This document shows, in pieces, positions 24,650 through 33,171 of a stretch of DNA of 41,378 bases. Each line of letters opens with the position of its first letter. Position 1 is the first letter of the stretch. The notes below the pieces were generated by a model, which had not been told where the DNA came from, searched no databases, and worked only from the letters and a program-made list of their open reading frames with translations. Origin of the DNA: Gammaproteobacteria bacterium (GTDB lineage Bacteria > Pseudomonadota > Gammaproteobacteria > UBA6186 > Azoamicaceae). The stretch is from the NCBI GenBank assembly GCA_020054325.1, contig JAGVLG010000007.1, positions 1 through 41,378 on the forward strand, read 5' to 3'. A program made the position numbers and the translations under genes.

Positions 24650-25524
24650 TCTGCAATCTGGAAAATCGGCGCATCTGGATCAGAATTTATTGCAACAATC
24701 ACCTTGCTGTCTTTCATTCCGGCCATATGCTGAATTGCACCGGAAATTCCGATCGCAATATATAACTCTGGAGCAACAACTTTCCCAGTTTGGCCGATTT
24801 GTAAATCATTTGGCACTAGACCAGCATCAACAGCAGCACGGGAAGCTCCAAGTGCGGCATTTAATTTATTTGCAAGGATTTCCAGCAATGCAAAGTTTTC
24901 TTTGGTTTGTAGACCTCTGCCCCCAGCTATAACAACTCTTGCAGCGCTTAAATCTGGTCTGGTGCCGCTTGGGGTTGCAGCTAAGCTTATAAATTCTGAT
25001 AATTGAATTGGCTTGCTTGCGGTAGTACTTTGAATCTCGCTACTAGTATTATTTGCAGCACATAGCGGAAAAGCAGTTGGGCGAACCGTGATAATTTTGA
25101 TTGGATCGTTACTAGTAATCGTTGCTAAGGCATTACCTGCATATATCGGACGCATGAAAGTTTCAGCATTTATTATTTGAATTATATCTGAGATTTGCCC
25201 AACATCTAACAATGCCGCAGCACGCGGTAATACATTTTTTCCGAAAGTTGTTGCTGGAGCTAAGATATATGCGTAGTCTGGTGCTAGAGTAACAATTAGT
25301 TGTGCAAGATCTTCTGCCAATCCATGTTGGTATATAACATCATCTGCGTATAAAACTTTTTTTACATGCTCTTGTTGTGCGGCTTGCTGTGCTACAGTTT
25401 TACAGTTATATCCTGCTACTAGCACATGAATGGCCCCTGGTAATTCGTGCGATGCGCTTATAGTGTGTTGGGTACTATTATGTAAATTTTGATTATTGTG
25501 CTCTGCAATCACAAGAATATTCAT
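24592..25524 (-). CDS. etfA: Electron transfer flavoprotein alpha subunit
   Basis: EtfA binds FAD and, with EtfB, takes electrons from acyl-CoA and other dehydrogenases. The C-terminal FAD domain shows VVIAGGRGLQTKENFALL, LGASRAAVDAGLVPNDLQIGQTGKVVAPELYIAIGISGAIQH and INSDPDAPIFQIADYG. Length 310 is normal. Its ATG overlaps the etfB stop (TAATG), implying coupled translation and equal dose. The 3' end overlaps the convergent SpeE-like gene by 58 bases. Confidence 0.96.
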   Translation of the reverse strand: MNILVIAEHNNQNLHNSTQHTISASHELPGAIHVLVAGYNCKTVAQQAAQQEHVKKVLYADDVIYQHGLAEDLAQLIVTLAPDYAYILAPATTFGKNVLPRAAALLDVGQISDIIQIINAETFMRPIYAGNALATITSNDPIKIITVRPTAFPLCAANNTSSEIQSTTASKPIQLSEFISLAATPSGTRPDLSAARVVIAGGRGLQTKENFALLEILANKLNAALGASRAAVDAGLVPNDLQIGQTGKVVAPELYIAIGISGAIQHMAGMKDSKVIVAINSDPDAPIFQIADYGLVADLFVAVPELINAL

Positions 25525-26276
25525 TAAATCACCTTTGCTTCATTTTTAAGTTTATCTATAAGTTCAGGAACTGAAGTTACTTTAACGCCGCTTTTGCGTG
25601 CATGGGGCGGGGTAACTTGTAATGTTTTGATGTTATTACATAAATTCAAACCTAAATCATCCAACGGGATAACCTGCAGTGTTTTGCGTTTGGCTTGCAT
25701 AACATTTGGCAGTGAAATGTAACGAGGTTCATTAAGACGCAAATCTGTGGTTATTACCGCGGGTAATGTTAAACGTAACGTTTCTAATCCGCCATCTACT
25801 TCGCGCACCACAGTTGCTTTAGTACTATCATCAATTTCAAGCTCTGAAACAAAAGTGCCCTGAGCCCAGTTTAATAATCCAGCGAGCATTTGGCCAGTTT
25901 GGTTGCAATCATCATCAATTGCCTGTTTTCCTAGAATAAATAACTGGGGATTTTGCTGCTGAGCTATTTTAGTCAATATTTTTGCTATTTGTAATGGACC
26001 GAATTGCTCATTAGTTTCTATTAAAATTGCTTGATCAGCTCCACGTGCTAGCGCTTGACGTAAGGTCTCTTGGCAAGCAGTAGTGCCAATACTAATTGCG
26101 ATGATTTCGGTAATTTTTCCAGCTTCTTTCTGACGCACTGCTTCTTCAATTGCTATTTCGTCAAATGGATTCATTGCCATTTTAACATTATTAGTTTCGA
26201 CAGCAGAATTATCAGCTTTTATACGTATTGTTACGTATGGATCGATCACTTGTTTAATAGCTACTAAACATTTCAT
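25524..26276 (-). CDS. etfB: Electron transfer flavoprotein beta subunit
   Basis: The EtfB family is shown by MKCLVAIKQVIDPYV, NPFDEIAIEEAVRQKE, LARGADQAILIE, LFILGKQAIDDDCNQTGQMLAGLLNW and VREVDGGLETLRLTLPAVITTDLRLNEPRY. It binds AMP in the family. Length 250 is normal. It is first in the etfB-etfA pair. Its presence with ETF-QO implies at least one ETF-linked dehydrogenase elsewhere in the genome. Confidence 0.96.
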   Translation of the reverse strand: MKCLVAIKQVIDPYVTIRIKADNSAVETNNVKMAMNPFDEIAIEEAVRQKEAGKITEIIAISIGTTACQETLRQALARGADQAILIETNEQFGPLQIAKILTKIAQQQNPQLFILGKQAIDDDCNQTGQMLAGLLNWAQGTFVSELEIDDSTKATVVREVDGGLETLRLTLPAVITTDLRLNEPRYISLPNVMQAKRKTLQVIPLDDLGLNLCNNIKTLQVTPPHARKSGVKVTSVPELIDKLKNEAKVI

Positions 26277-26328
26277 GCTTTAAATGCCTTTATGCAGATA
26301 TAAAATTTCAATTCTATCACATAAAAGC

Positions 26329-27636
26329 TCAGGTTAGTATGTTTGACTTTTCGCGTAGGAAATCAAGTTTTTCCTTGATCTTGCTTTCTAAGCCGCGGTC
26401 GGTAGGATTATAATAAATTCGCTCTCCCATCTTAGTAGGAAAATAGGTTTGGTTTAACGCCTTACCATCTGGATGATCGTGATCATATTGATAACCAACC
26501 CCATTGCCAATCTCATGCATTAATTTCGTAGGAGCATTACAAATATGCTGTGGTACTGGCAATGAACCATATTGTTGGGCATCTTGCATAGCAGCTTTAA
26601 ATGCAGTATATACTGCGTTACTTTTTGGGGCACACGCAAGGTAAACTAATGCTTGGGCAATAGCCAATTCGCCCTCTGGACTACCTAATCTTTCTTGGAC
26701 TGCACATGCATTTAAGGCTAATTCTAGCCCACGAGGATCAGCATTGCCAATATCCTCACTTGCCATCCGAATTACGCGACGTGCAATATATAGCGGATCG
26801 CAACCTCCATCCAACATACGTGCAAACCAATACAAGGCTGCATCAGGTGCAGAGCCACGTACCGATTTATGCAGCGCGGAAATTTGATCATAGAATATAT
26901 CACCACCTTTATCAAAACGACGTATTGATTCAGTTAGTACCTTTTCTAGGGTAGTAGCACTGATAGTGATTCTATTATGTTGTTGTATTCCAAATTCAAT
27001 GACTAAATTTAATAGTGTCAAGGTTCGGCGCGCATCGCCATCTGCAGCATTTACTAATTGTTGTTGTAACTCCGATGGAAAATTAACTTCCTTATTCCCA
27101 AAGCCATTTTCAGGATCATGAATTGTATTGCTGATAATTTGGAGTAGTTCGTTATTATCAAGAGATCTCAATTGATAAACTCTAGCGCGTGATAATAATG
27201 CATTATTTAACTCAAATGAAGGATTTTCGGTCGTTGCTCCAACAAAGGTAATTGTACCATCCTCAACAAATGGTAAAAATGCATCTTGTTGCGATTTATT
27301 GAAACGATGTACTTCATCGATAAATAGTATTGTAGGCTTTGCCGCCAATTGTGCTTGTTTAATGGCATCACGGATTTCCTTTACGCCAGACATTACTGCG
27401 GATAGACTTAAATACTGTGCATGAGATGTGTGCGCTAACATTTTAGCAAGCGTAGTTTTTCCAACACCTGGCGGTCCCCATAAGATCATAGAGTGAGGCT
27501 TACCTTGCTGTATTGCTTCATATAATGGCATGCCAGGTTGCAATAAATGGGTTTGGCCAACGAATTTTTGTAACGTTTGTGGCCGCATTTTAGCAGCTAG
27601 TGGCTGGATGTTATTAGACGAGAATAGATCTGACAT
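26329..27636 (-). CDS. rarA: Replication-associated recombination protein RarA (MgsA)
   Basis: RarA is a clamp-loader-like AAA+ ATPase acting at stalled replication forks. It has the family start MSDLFSSNNIQPLAAKMRP, Walker A GPPGVGKTTLAK near residue 60, Walker B ILFIDEVHRFNKSQQDAF, sensor VGATTENPSFELNNALLSRA and the C-terminal tetramerisation part (DGGCDPLYIARRVIRMASEDIGNADP). I took the ATG at 27636 because it fits the family N-terminus; one at 27651 would add five residues. It overlaps the end of lysA by about 23 bases, so the two are co-transcribed with lysA first. Confidence 0.95.
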   Translation of the reverse strand: MSDLFSSNNIQPLAAKMRPQTLQKFVGQTHLLQPGMPLYEAIQQGKPHSMILWGPPGVGKTTLAKMLAHTSHAQYLSLSAVMSGVKEIRDAIKQAQLAAKPTILFIDEVHRFNKSQQDAFLPFVEDGTITFVGATTENPSFELNNALLSRARVYQLRSLDNNELLQIISNTIHDPENGFGNKEVNFPSELQQQLVNAADGDARRTLTLLNLVIEFGIQQHNRITISATTLEKVLTESIRRFDKGGDIFYDQISALHKSVRGSAPDAALYWFARMLDGGCDPLYIARRVIRMASEDIGNADPRGLELALNACAVQERLGSPEGELAIAQALVYLACAPKSNAVYTAFKAAMQDAQQYGSLPVPQHICNAPTKLMHEIGNGVGYQYDHDHPDGKALNQTYFPTKMGERIYYNPTDRGLESKIKEKLDFLREKSNILT

Positions 27637-28879
27637 CGATATTTTGCTCATTCTGCATTAACTGTGCTATTGTTTCTCGATCGCGAATTACATAGGTTTT
27701 ATCACCGGAAACTAAAATTTCAGCGCCACGTGGCCTGGTATTATAATTGGAGCTCATACTAGAGCCGTACGCACCGCAATCTTTTAGTATCAATAGATCT
27801 CCTGCAGCTAAAGCTAAATCCCGACTATGTGCCAAAAAATCCCCAGACTCGCACACGGGGCCGACAATATTATATTTTTTAATGCTAGCCTGCGGCTTGA
27901 TTATTGCCGGCATAATTTCATGATAGCTGTCATATAACACGGGGCGCATTAAATCATTCATTGCAGCATCTACTACAGCGAAGTTATTATTAGCAGTAGT
28001 TTTAACATATTCAACTTTAGTTAATAAAACCCCGGCGTTGCCTACAATCGAGCGGCCGGGTTCGATATGTGGTGTTAATTTACAATGCTTTAATTTGCTG
28101 ATTATTGCATTAACATAAGCTGCGATAGTTGGCGGGGTCTCATTATGATAGTTAATCCCTAGCCCACCGCCTATATCAATAAAACTTAAGTTAATATTAT
28201 ACTCTGTTAATTGCTGCGTTAGCTGTAAAATTTGATCTAATGCTTGCATGAAAGGTTCAAGAGAGGTGATTTGTGAGCCAATGTGACAAGTAATGCCACA
28301 GATGTTCAAGTTTGATAATGTTGTGGCGTGCTTATATAGTTCAAAGGCCGCATTATATTCAATGCCAAACTTGTTATTATGGCTACCGGTAGAAATGTAT
28401 GGATGACTATCTATTGTTATGTTGGGATTAACGCGGAATGCTATATTAGCCGTTAAATTCAACTCTTTGGCAATGGCGTGTACACGGATTAATTCTTCAG
28501 CAGATTCGATATTAATACTATGGATCCCGAGTTCAATTGCCATTTTAATTTCAGCATGGGTTTTACCGACTCCGGAAAACATTATTTTTTCTGGGATGCT
28601 CCCGGCCTGCAGCGCTCGAGTAATTTCTCCGCCAGAGACACAATCAAATCCAGCGCCGAGTTGTTGTAGAATGCGTAATATAGTTAAATTAGAATTTGCT
28701 TTAATCGCATAAAAAATTTGTTGCCTATGTCCGTGATTTTGTAAGGCATTGGCATATGCTAGATAATTGCTGCGTAATTGTTGTAAAGAATACACATAAC
28801 AAGGAGTACCATACTTTACGGCTATTTCTTGAAGTTCGCAGGATTCTATTTTTAATTTATTGTTGTAATATTCCAACAT
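27614..28879 (-). CDS. lysA: Diaminopimelate decarboxylase
   Basis: LysA converts meso-diaminopimelate to lysine using pyridoxal phosphate. The PLP lysine lies in FYAIKANSNL near residue 58. Others are GAGFDCVSGGEI, the glycine-rich FIDIGGGLGINY near 226, EPGRSIVGNAG and the substrate-binding cysteine region GPVCESGDFLA. Length 421 is normal. Together with dapA in the same window it shows that lysine synthesis is at least partly retained. Its 3' end overlaps rarA. Confidence 0.96.
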   Translation of the reverse strand: MLEYYNNKLKIESCELQEIAVKYGTPCYVYSLQQLRSNYLAYANALQNHGHRQQIFYAIKANSNLTILRILQQLGAGFDCVSGGEITRALQAGSIPEKIMFSGVGKTHAEIKMAIELGIHSINIESAEELIRVHAIAKELNLTANIAFRVNPNITIDSHPYISTGSHNNKFGIEYNAAFELYKHATTLSNLNICGITCHIGSQITSLEPFMQALDQILQLTQQLTEYNINLSFIDIGGGLGINYHNETPPTIAAYVNAIISKLKHCKLTPHIEPGRSIVGNAGVLLTKVEYVKTTANNNFAVVDAAMNDLMRPVLYDSYHEIMPAIIKPQASIKKYNIVGPVCESGDFLAHSRDLALAAGDLLILKDCGAYGSSMSSNYNTRPRGAEILVSGDKTYVIRDRETIAQLMQNEQNIDVRSILV

Positions 28880-28949
28880 GTTATATTACCTAGATTTGGT
28901 GGCAATTCAATGCGTTTATTGTACCCTAATACGTCAAGGTTTTCTAGAG

Positions 28950-30230
28950 TTATTCTTCAAAAACGCAATACCGATTCCTTCCGCCCTCTTTGGCTTGGTA
29001 TAAGGCTTGATCCGCCAGGCGGATCAGGTTTTCATAGGTAAATCCAAGGGTTGGAATCATTGCTGCAACTCCTATACTCACAGTCACTTTGTGGCTTATT
29101 GGCGAGTTTGGGTGGGCTATATTTAAACCATTTATTATATCTTGGAGGTTTTCTGCTACTTGTTCGCAACCACGTAAATCCGTGCTGGGTAGTAAAATTA
29201 CGAATTCTTCACCACCATAGCGAGCCACAAAGTCAGTGGTACGCCGAACCACTGATTGCATATGTAATGCTATAGTTTGCAAACAGGTATCGCCAGATTG
29301 GTGACCTAGATAATCGTTATAGTTTTTAAAGAAATCGATATCAACAATAATCATTCCTAGCCAATCGCGACTGCGGATTGCACGCTTCCATTCCATATCA
29401 ATATGCTCATTAAAATAGCGCCGATTAAAGATCTTGGTCAAATCATCATGGGTCGAAAGCCAACTCATGCGACCTTCGGCAGCCTTACGTGCGGTAATAT
29501 CCCTAAGGGCTGCCGTGAAAATTGGGCGTTCCAGTTCAGGGATATGTACATAGTTAATAGATAGCTCACAGGGAAAGTCCCGACGTACTCTGTGGAGCGC
29601 GGTAACTCCTTGGAGACGACCAATCAGATGCGAGGTAGCGATATTAGCATGCACCGAAAATAATTTAGAATATTGTGCCCTACAACTTGGGGCTAAGAGC
29701 TTGTCAAAGCGTTTACCTTTTAATTCTGCAACAGTCCAACCAAAAGTTTTTTCAATTGCTTTGCTAGCAGATTCAATAATGCCATTTTTATCTATCGTCA
29801 GAATTGGATCTAGTGAAGCAACTAGAATTGCATTATGAATACTTTCATTAGTGTGTAATGCCACGCTAATAGTTTTAATATAATATGCAATTGCAGTTGT
29901 AATCCATATAGCTGTTAAAGTTATCCCTAGGTTTATAATTCCGGTGCTATTCATGTATGCTTGGTAATCGATGTTATAGATTGAATTGAAATATCCGTAT
30001 GAAGTTAAAATCGAGCTACATATTGCTAGCCCAATTATATATTTGGTGCTTGGTAACCACATGGCAAGCATAATAACAATAAGATATAACATACCCATAT
30101 AAATTTCTGTAGTGAACTGCAAATCAGCTACAAAAACCAAGAACATAAAACATATGATCAAGGTTAGGTATACGTTAGTTTTTCTTGTTAAAGTTTCTAA
30201 TTGTCGCACTGGTGTTCTCAATATATGCAT
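28950..30230 (-). CDS. Membrane PAS-GGDEF diguanylate cyclase
   Basis: About four membrane helices fill residues 18-118. A PAS domain follows (about 128-245: ILVASLDPILTIDKNGIIESASKAI, GWTVAELKGKRF), ending in the PAC-like FTAALRDITARKAAEGR. The GGDEF domain (about 255-425) has an active GGEEF near residue 339 and DDLTKIFNRRYF at its start. Five residues before GGEEF is RTTD, the RxxD inhibitory site for c-di-GMP feedback. The protein should therefore be an active, product-inhibited cyclase in the inner membrane. It stands alone; the sensed signal is unknown. Confidence 0.93.
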   Translation of the reverse strand: MHILRTPVRQLETLTRKTNVYLTLIICFMFLVFVADLQFTTEIYMGMLYLIVIMLAMWLPSTKYIIGLAICSSILTSYGYFNSIYNIDYQAYMNSTGIINLGITLTAIWITTAIAYYIKTISVALHTNESIHNAILVASLDPILTIDKNGIIESASKAIEKTFGWTVAELKGKRFDKLLAPSCRAQYSKLFSVHANIATSHLIGRLQGVTALHRVRRDFPCELSINYVHIPELERPIFTAALRDITARKAAEGRMSWLSTHDDLTKIFNRRYFNEHIDMEWKRAIRSRDWLGMIIVDIDFFKNYNDYLGHQSGDTCLQTIALHMQSVVRRTTDFVARYGGEEFVILLPSTDLRGCEQVAENLQDIINGLNIAHPNSPISHKVTVSIGVAAMIPTLGFTYENLIRLADQALYQAKEGGRNRYCVFEE

Positions 30231-30383
30231 AGATGTACAATAAGCGCTATGATTTTATCGGCAGCCTACCCAAATACTTGATTATCTACTTTGTCACTTT
30301 TAAAAATATATTTAATTGCTTGGTTTTTGGTCAGTTTTAATATGCAATAATTATATTAACGATGAAAAGTAAGGGATAAAATA

Positions 30384-30581
30384 ATGAATAGAAATGACAA
30401 TGATTTAAGCGGCGACAAATTTTCAATGGGTATCTCAGTAGTAATTGCTTTGTGTGTAATTGGCGTGTTTTGCGCTATTAGTGTCGCGGTTATTGAAAAC
30501 TTACAAACCAGAACCAATATCTGTAAAACTAAACACGTATCCCTACCTAACAGCAAAGATCTAGCTGGGCTAGTAATCTAG
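30384..30581 (+). CDS. Small single-pass membrane protein, unknown
   Basis: This 65-residue frame has AAGGGAT at a proper distance before the ATG and one hydrophobic segment (MGISVVIALCVIGVFCAISVAVI, about 15-38), with polar ends and two cysteines. It is preceded by an AT-rich 150-base gap, which could hold a promoter (TATATT-like elements near 30351). I know no family. It ends two bases before the end of the convergent ATP/ADP translocase gene. The ribosome site and membrane segment make it more likely real than not. Confidence 0.55.
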   Translation: MNRNDNDLSGDKFSMGISVVIALCVIGVFCAISVAVIENLQTRTNICKTKHVSLPNSKDLAGLVI

Positions 30582-30583
30582 CG

Positions 30584-32080
30584 CTATTTTTCGCTGGAAT
30601 TCGCGCTTTTTGCAGCGAATTCCTTGCTTAGGCGAGCGGCTGCTACTATCCAAACCGCAATGATAATGAACAATACGCATGCAATTGCTGGCGTAGCTAC
30701 TGCCAAAGAACCAAAATATAAAATCAAACCAATTTGTATTACCGAACCACCAGCTTTACCTAAACGCGAGCCAACCACATCGATTGCTGCTTTACCTTTA
30801 ACTTTGGATTCTTGATCCAGCGGAATATATGTCATTTCTTTAGTTGGATCGAATAGGGCATATTTCGAAGATTTACTCATTACGTTTTGCACCAATCCTA
30901 CAATTACTGCTAGATATAGTGGTGTAGTGCCAAAGAACGCCACAATAGGTGTTGCTAAGTCCATAAAGATTACAAGAGCAAAGAAAACAATTCCAGTTAT
31001 TAATAGCACCGAAGGGGTTATTAAGGCAGCGAAACGCCATCCAAAGATGCGGATAACATTCCCGGTCACAAACAACATCATAAAAATGGTAGTCCATGCA
31101 ACACTAATGTTATATTTACCATAAAATTCAAGGTATTCATTTTCGGTGGGAAACTGCAAGCCGAGTTGTTGCTTCCAGGTAACCTCGATTAAATTGATAG
31201 ATATACCGTAGGTGATTACCAAAAGAGCGATATATAGCAAGTACTTAGAATGAATTAGAAAGAAGAAACTTTCCTTTAGGGACATTTTAGGTTTTTCAGC
31301 TTTACTTTTAATTTTGCTCGGATCATAGAAACGGGGATCCGTTAGCACATAGCGGTTAATCCACCAGTATAAAAATAATATTGTAACAGCACTAATACTG
31401 AAGAATAGGATTAGATGATCGAGCGAATACTGCAACGGGTCAACCCCAACAGGAAGATCGTCGCGTAGTTTACCAAACTTTGAGGTTACTCGGCCAGCAA
31501 CATCCAACGCAATGTTAGCACCAATACCAAATAGTGCATAGAAGCGTTTTGATTCCTCCACTTTGGTGGTGTCATTTGCAAATCCCCAGAATAATAACGA
31601 TAAAACTACGCTACCCCATAATTCTGCAAAAATGTAAAATAATGAAAAACTCCAGTTACGAAACATCGCCAAAAAATATCGTGCCTTAGGGAATTCTTGT
31701 TGCAATGCTTCCATGTATTCGTGTGGATGGATAGTATCGTGGAGCGGATATAGCACTAGGTCAAAGGCTATAAAAAAGCCTAAAAATCCCAAAATTGTGA
31801 CATAGAATAAATTGGGTTTGCTAAGGATGTTACTTAATTTGGCGTAAATTAACATAAATATCACGGCTGCTGGAATTACCCCAAAAAGCTTCAACATCGG
31901 AAATGTCTCAGCGCCAGATCCAGGAGCATGCACAATTATGGAATCCTTAATATTACGCACAATTGTATAATTGAAAGATATAAAAAAGAATAGGCCTAGC
32001 ATAGGCAGTAATTTTTTAAGCTCATAATTATATATTGGCCATAGTGCTTTTCTTATTTTTCCAAAATCTTTGTTTTGCAT
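30584..32080 (-). CDS. tlc: ATP/ADP translocase (Tlc/NTT family)
   Basis: This belongs to the nucleotide transporter family of rickettsiae, chlamydiae and plastids that swaps bacterial ADP for host ATP. Family features visible include the N-terminal ELKKLLPMLGLFFFISFNYTIVRNIKDSIIV, SVVLSLLFWGFANDTTKVEESKRFYALFGIGANIA and the C-terminal KYALFDPTKEMTYIPLDQESKVKGKAAIDVVGSRLGKAGGS. About 12 membrane helices are expected. From the ATG at 32080 (AGGA upstream) it has 498 residues, the usual size. Other family members carry NAD or other nucleotides, so ATP/ADP is the likely, not proven, substrate. It strongly suggests life inside a host cell. Confidence 0.94.
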   Translation of the reverse strand: MQNKDFGKIRKALWPIYNYELKKLLPMLGLFFFISFNYTIVRNIKDSIIVHAPGSGAETFPMLKLFGVIPAAVIFMLIYAKLSNILSKPNLFYVTILGFLGFFIAFDLVLYPLHDTIHPHEYMEALQQEFPKARYFLAMFRNWSFSLFYIFAELWGSVVLSLLFWGFANDTTKVEESKRFYALFGIGANIALDVAGRVTSKFGKLRDDLPVGVDPLQYSLDHLILFFSISAVTILFLYWWINRYVLTDPRFYDPSKIKSKAEKPKMSLKESFFFLIHSKYLLYIALLVITYGISINLIEVTWKQQLGLQFPTENEYLEFYGKYNISVAWTTIFMMLFVTGNVIRIFGWRFAALITPSVLLITGIVFFALVIFMDLATPIVAFFGTTPLYLAVIVGLVQNVMSKSSKYALFDPTKEMTYIPLDQESKVKGKAAIDVVGSRLGKAGGSVIQIGLILYFGSLAVATPAIACVLFIIIAVWIVAAARLSKEFAAKSANSSEK

Positions 32081-32162
32081 GGAGCTATCCTGAATACATA
32101 ACATTTAATAAGTTTAGATTATAGTTATTAATAAGTGTTAATATAATAAGAGGCATTATACC

Positions 32163-33161
32163 ATTACAGAATCACAGAACAGCACTAAACGACACACAGG
32201 CAAAGTCATATTAGCTATTATTGCTATTATTATTGTCACAGTGTTGTATTATGTTTTTGTCAGGCCGTATGAATCCACTGATAATGCATACATTAATGCA
32301 AACGTAGTGCCAATTGCTGCTCAAATATCTGGTCCTGTGATTAAGTGCTACGTCGAAAATAATCAATATGTAAAAGCGATGGATTTGCTTTTTGAAATCG
32401 ATCCAAAACCGTTTCAATTAGCGGTAGATAATGCCCAAGCGCAGTTAGAATTAATGGGAAATGAAGTGCGAAAAGCTGCGAGTGACATTGATCAATCTAC
32501 TGCTATAGTGGCACAGCGTAATGCTGAAATGCAGCGTTTAAAATTAAATAATGATCGAGTAGCCCGCTTAGTTGCTAGAAAGGTTCTTGCACCAGAGGAG
32601 GGTGATAACGCAGAAATGCAGTATCAAGCAGCATTGGCGGCACACGATGCTGCCCAAGCACAACTTGAGCAAGCAAGGATCTTACTTGGTAAACTAGGCG
32701 CTGCCAATGAACAAATAAGGATTGCTACTGCTGCATTAGAAAGGGCAAAACTTAATTTAAGCTATACCAAAATATTCGCCCCCACTAGCGGCAAAATTAG
32801 TAACTACAGTTTGCAGCCTGGGCAGTTTGTTACTGAAGGCATGTCGCAGTTTGTGATTATTTCAGATGAGGTTGTTTGGGTTGATGCAAATTATAAGGAA
32901 ACTCAAATTGGTAACATGAAAGTTGGGCAAGATGCATATATTACAGTAGACATGTATCCCGACAAAGTTTTCCATGGCATTATCGATAGCATTAGCGGTG
33001 CTAGTGGTACAGTGTTTTCCTTGTTGCCACCACAAAATGCCACTGGTAATTGGGTGAAAATTACACAACGTGTTCCGGTAAAAATAATAATTGATAATGT
33101 TGATGCACAGCATCCATTAGTTGTTGGCACAAGTGCTACCGTTAAGGTAAAAAGTCGTTGA
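32163..33161 (+). CDS. HlyD/EmrA-type membrane-fusion adaptor, apparent ATT start
   Basis: The protein is a periplasmic adaptor of EmrA type: STDNAYINANVVPIAAQISGPVI, an alpha-hairpin of about residues 95-200, then KLNLSYTKIFAPTSGKISNYSLQPGQFV and a beta-barrel domain ending VVGTSATVKVKS. The first ATG/GTG/TTG in frame is GTG at 32241, which would begin inside the membrane anchor. Upstream codons to 32163 encode a polar N-terminus, TESQNSTKRHTGK, and the anchor VILAIIAIIIVTVLYYVF, with AAGAGG at 32148-32153 before an ATT. An in-frame stop lies at 32139, and no standard start lies between. I therefore call ATT as start (332 codons). No partner pump gene is adjacent. Confidence 0.82.
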   Translation: MTESQNSTKRHTGKVILAIIAIIIVTVLYYVFVRPYESTDNAYINANVVPIAAQISGPVIKCYVENNQYVKAMDLLFEIDPKPFQLAVDNAQAQLELMGNEVRKAASDIDQSTAIVAQRNAEMQRLKLNNDRVARLVARKVLAPEEGDNAEMQYQAALAAHDAAQAQLEQARILLGKLGAANEQIRIATAALERAKLNLSYTKIFAPTSGKISNYSLQPGQFVTEGMSQFVIISDEVVWVDANYKETQIGNMKVGQDAYITVDMYPDKVFHGIIDSISGASGTVFSLLPPQNATGNWVKITQRVPVKIIIDNVDAQHPLVVGTSATVKVKSR

Positions 33162-33171
33162 TAAAATACGA

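Noticed and set aside
30596-30623. Terminator hairpin GGAATTCGC / GCGAATTCC
   Set aside because: A real 9-bp inverted repeat, but it lies within the last codons of the ATP/ADP translocase gene and is not followed by a T run in either direction; effect uncertain.
32142-32147. TATAAT as promoter for the HlyD-like gene
   Set aside because: If used it would start transcription after the ribosome site at 32148-32153, so it cannot serve the ATT start.
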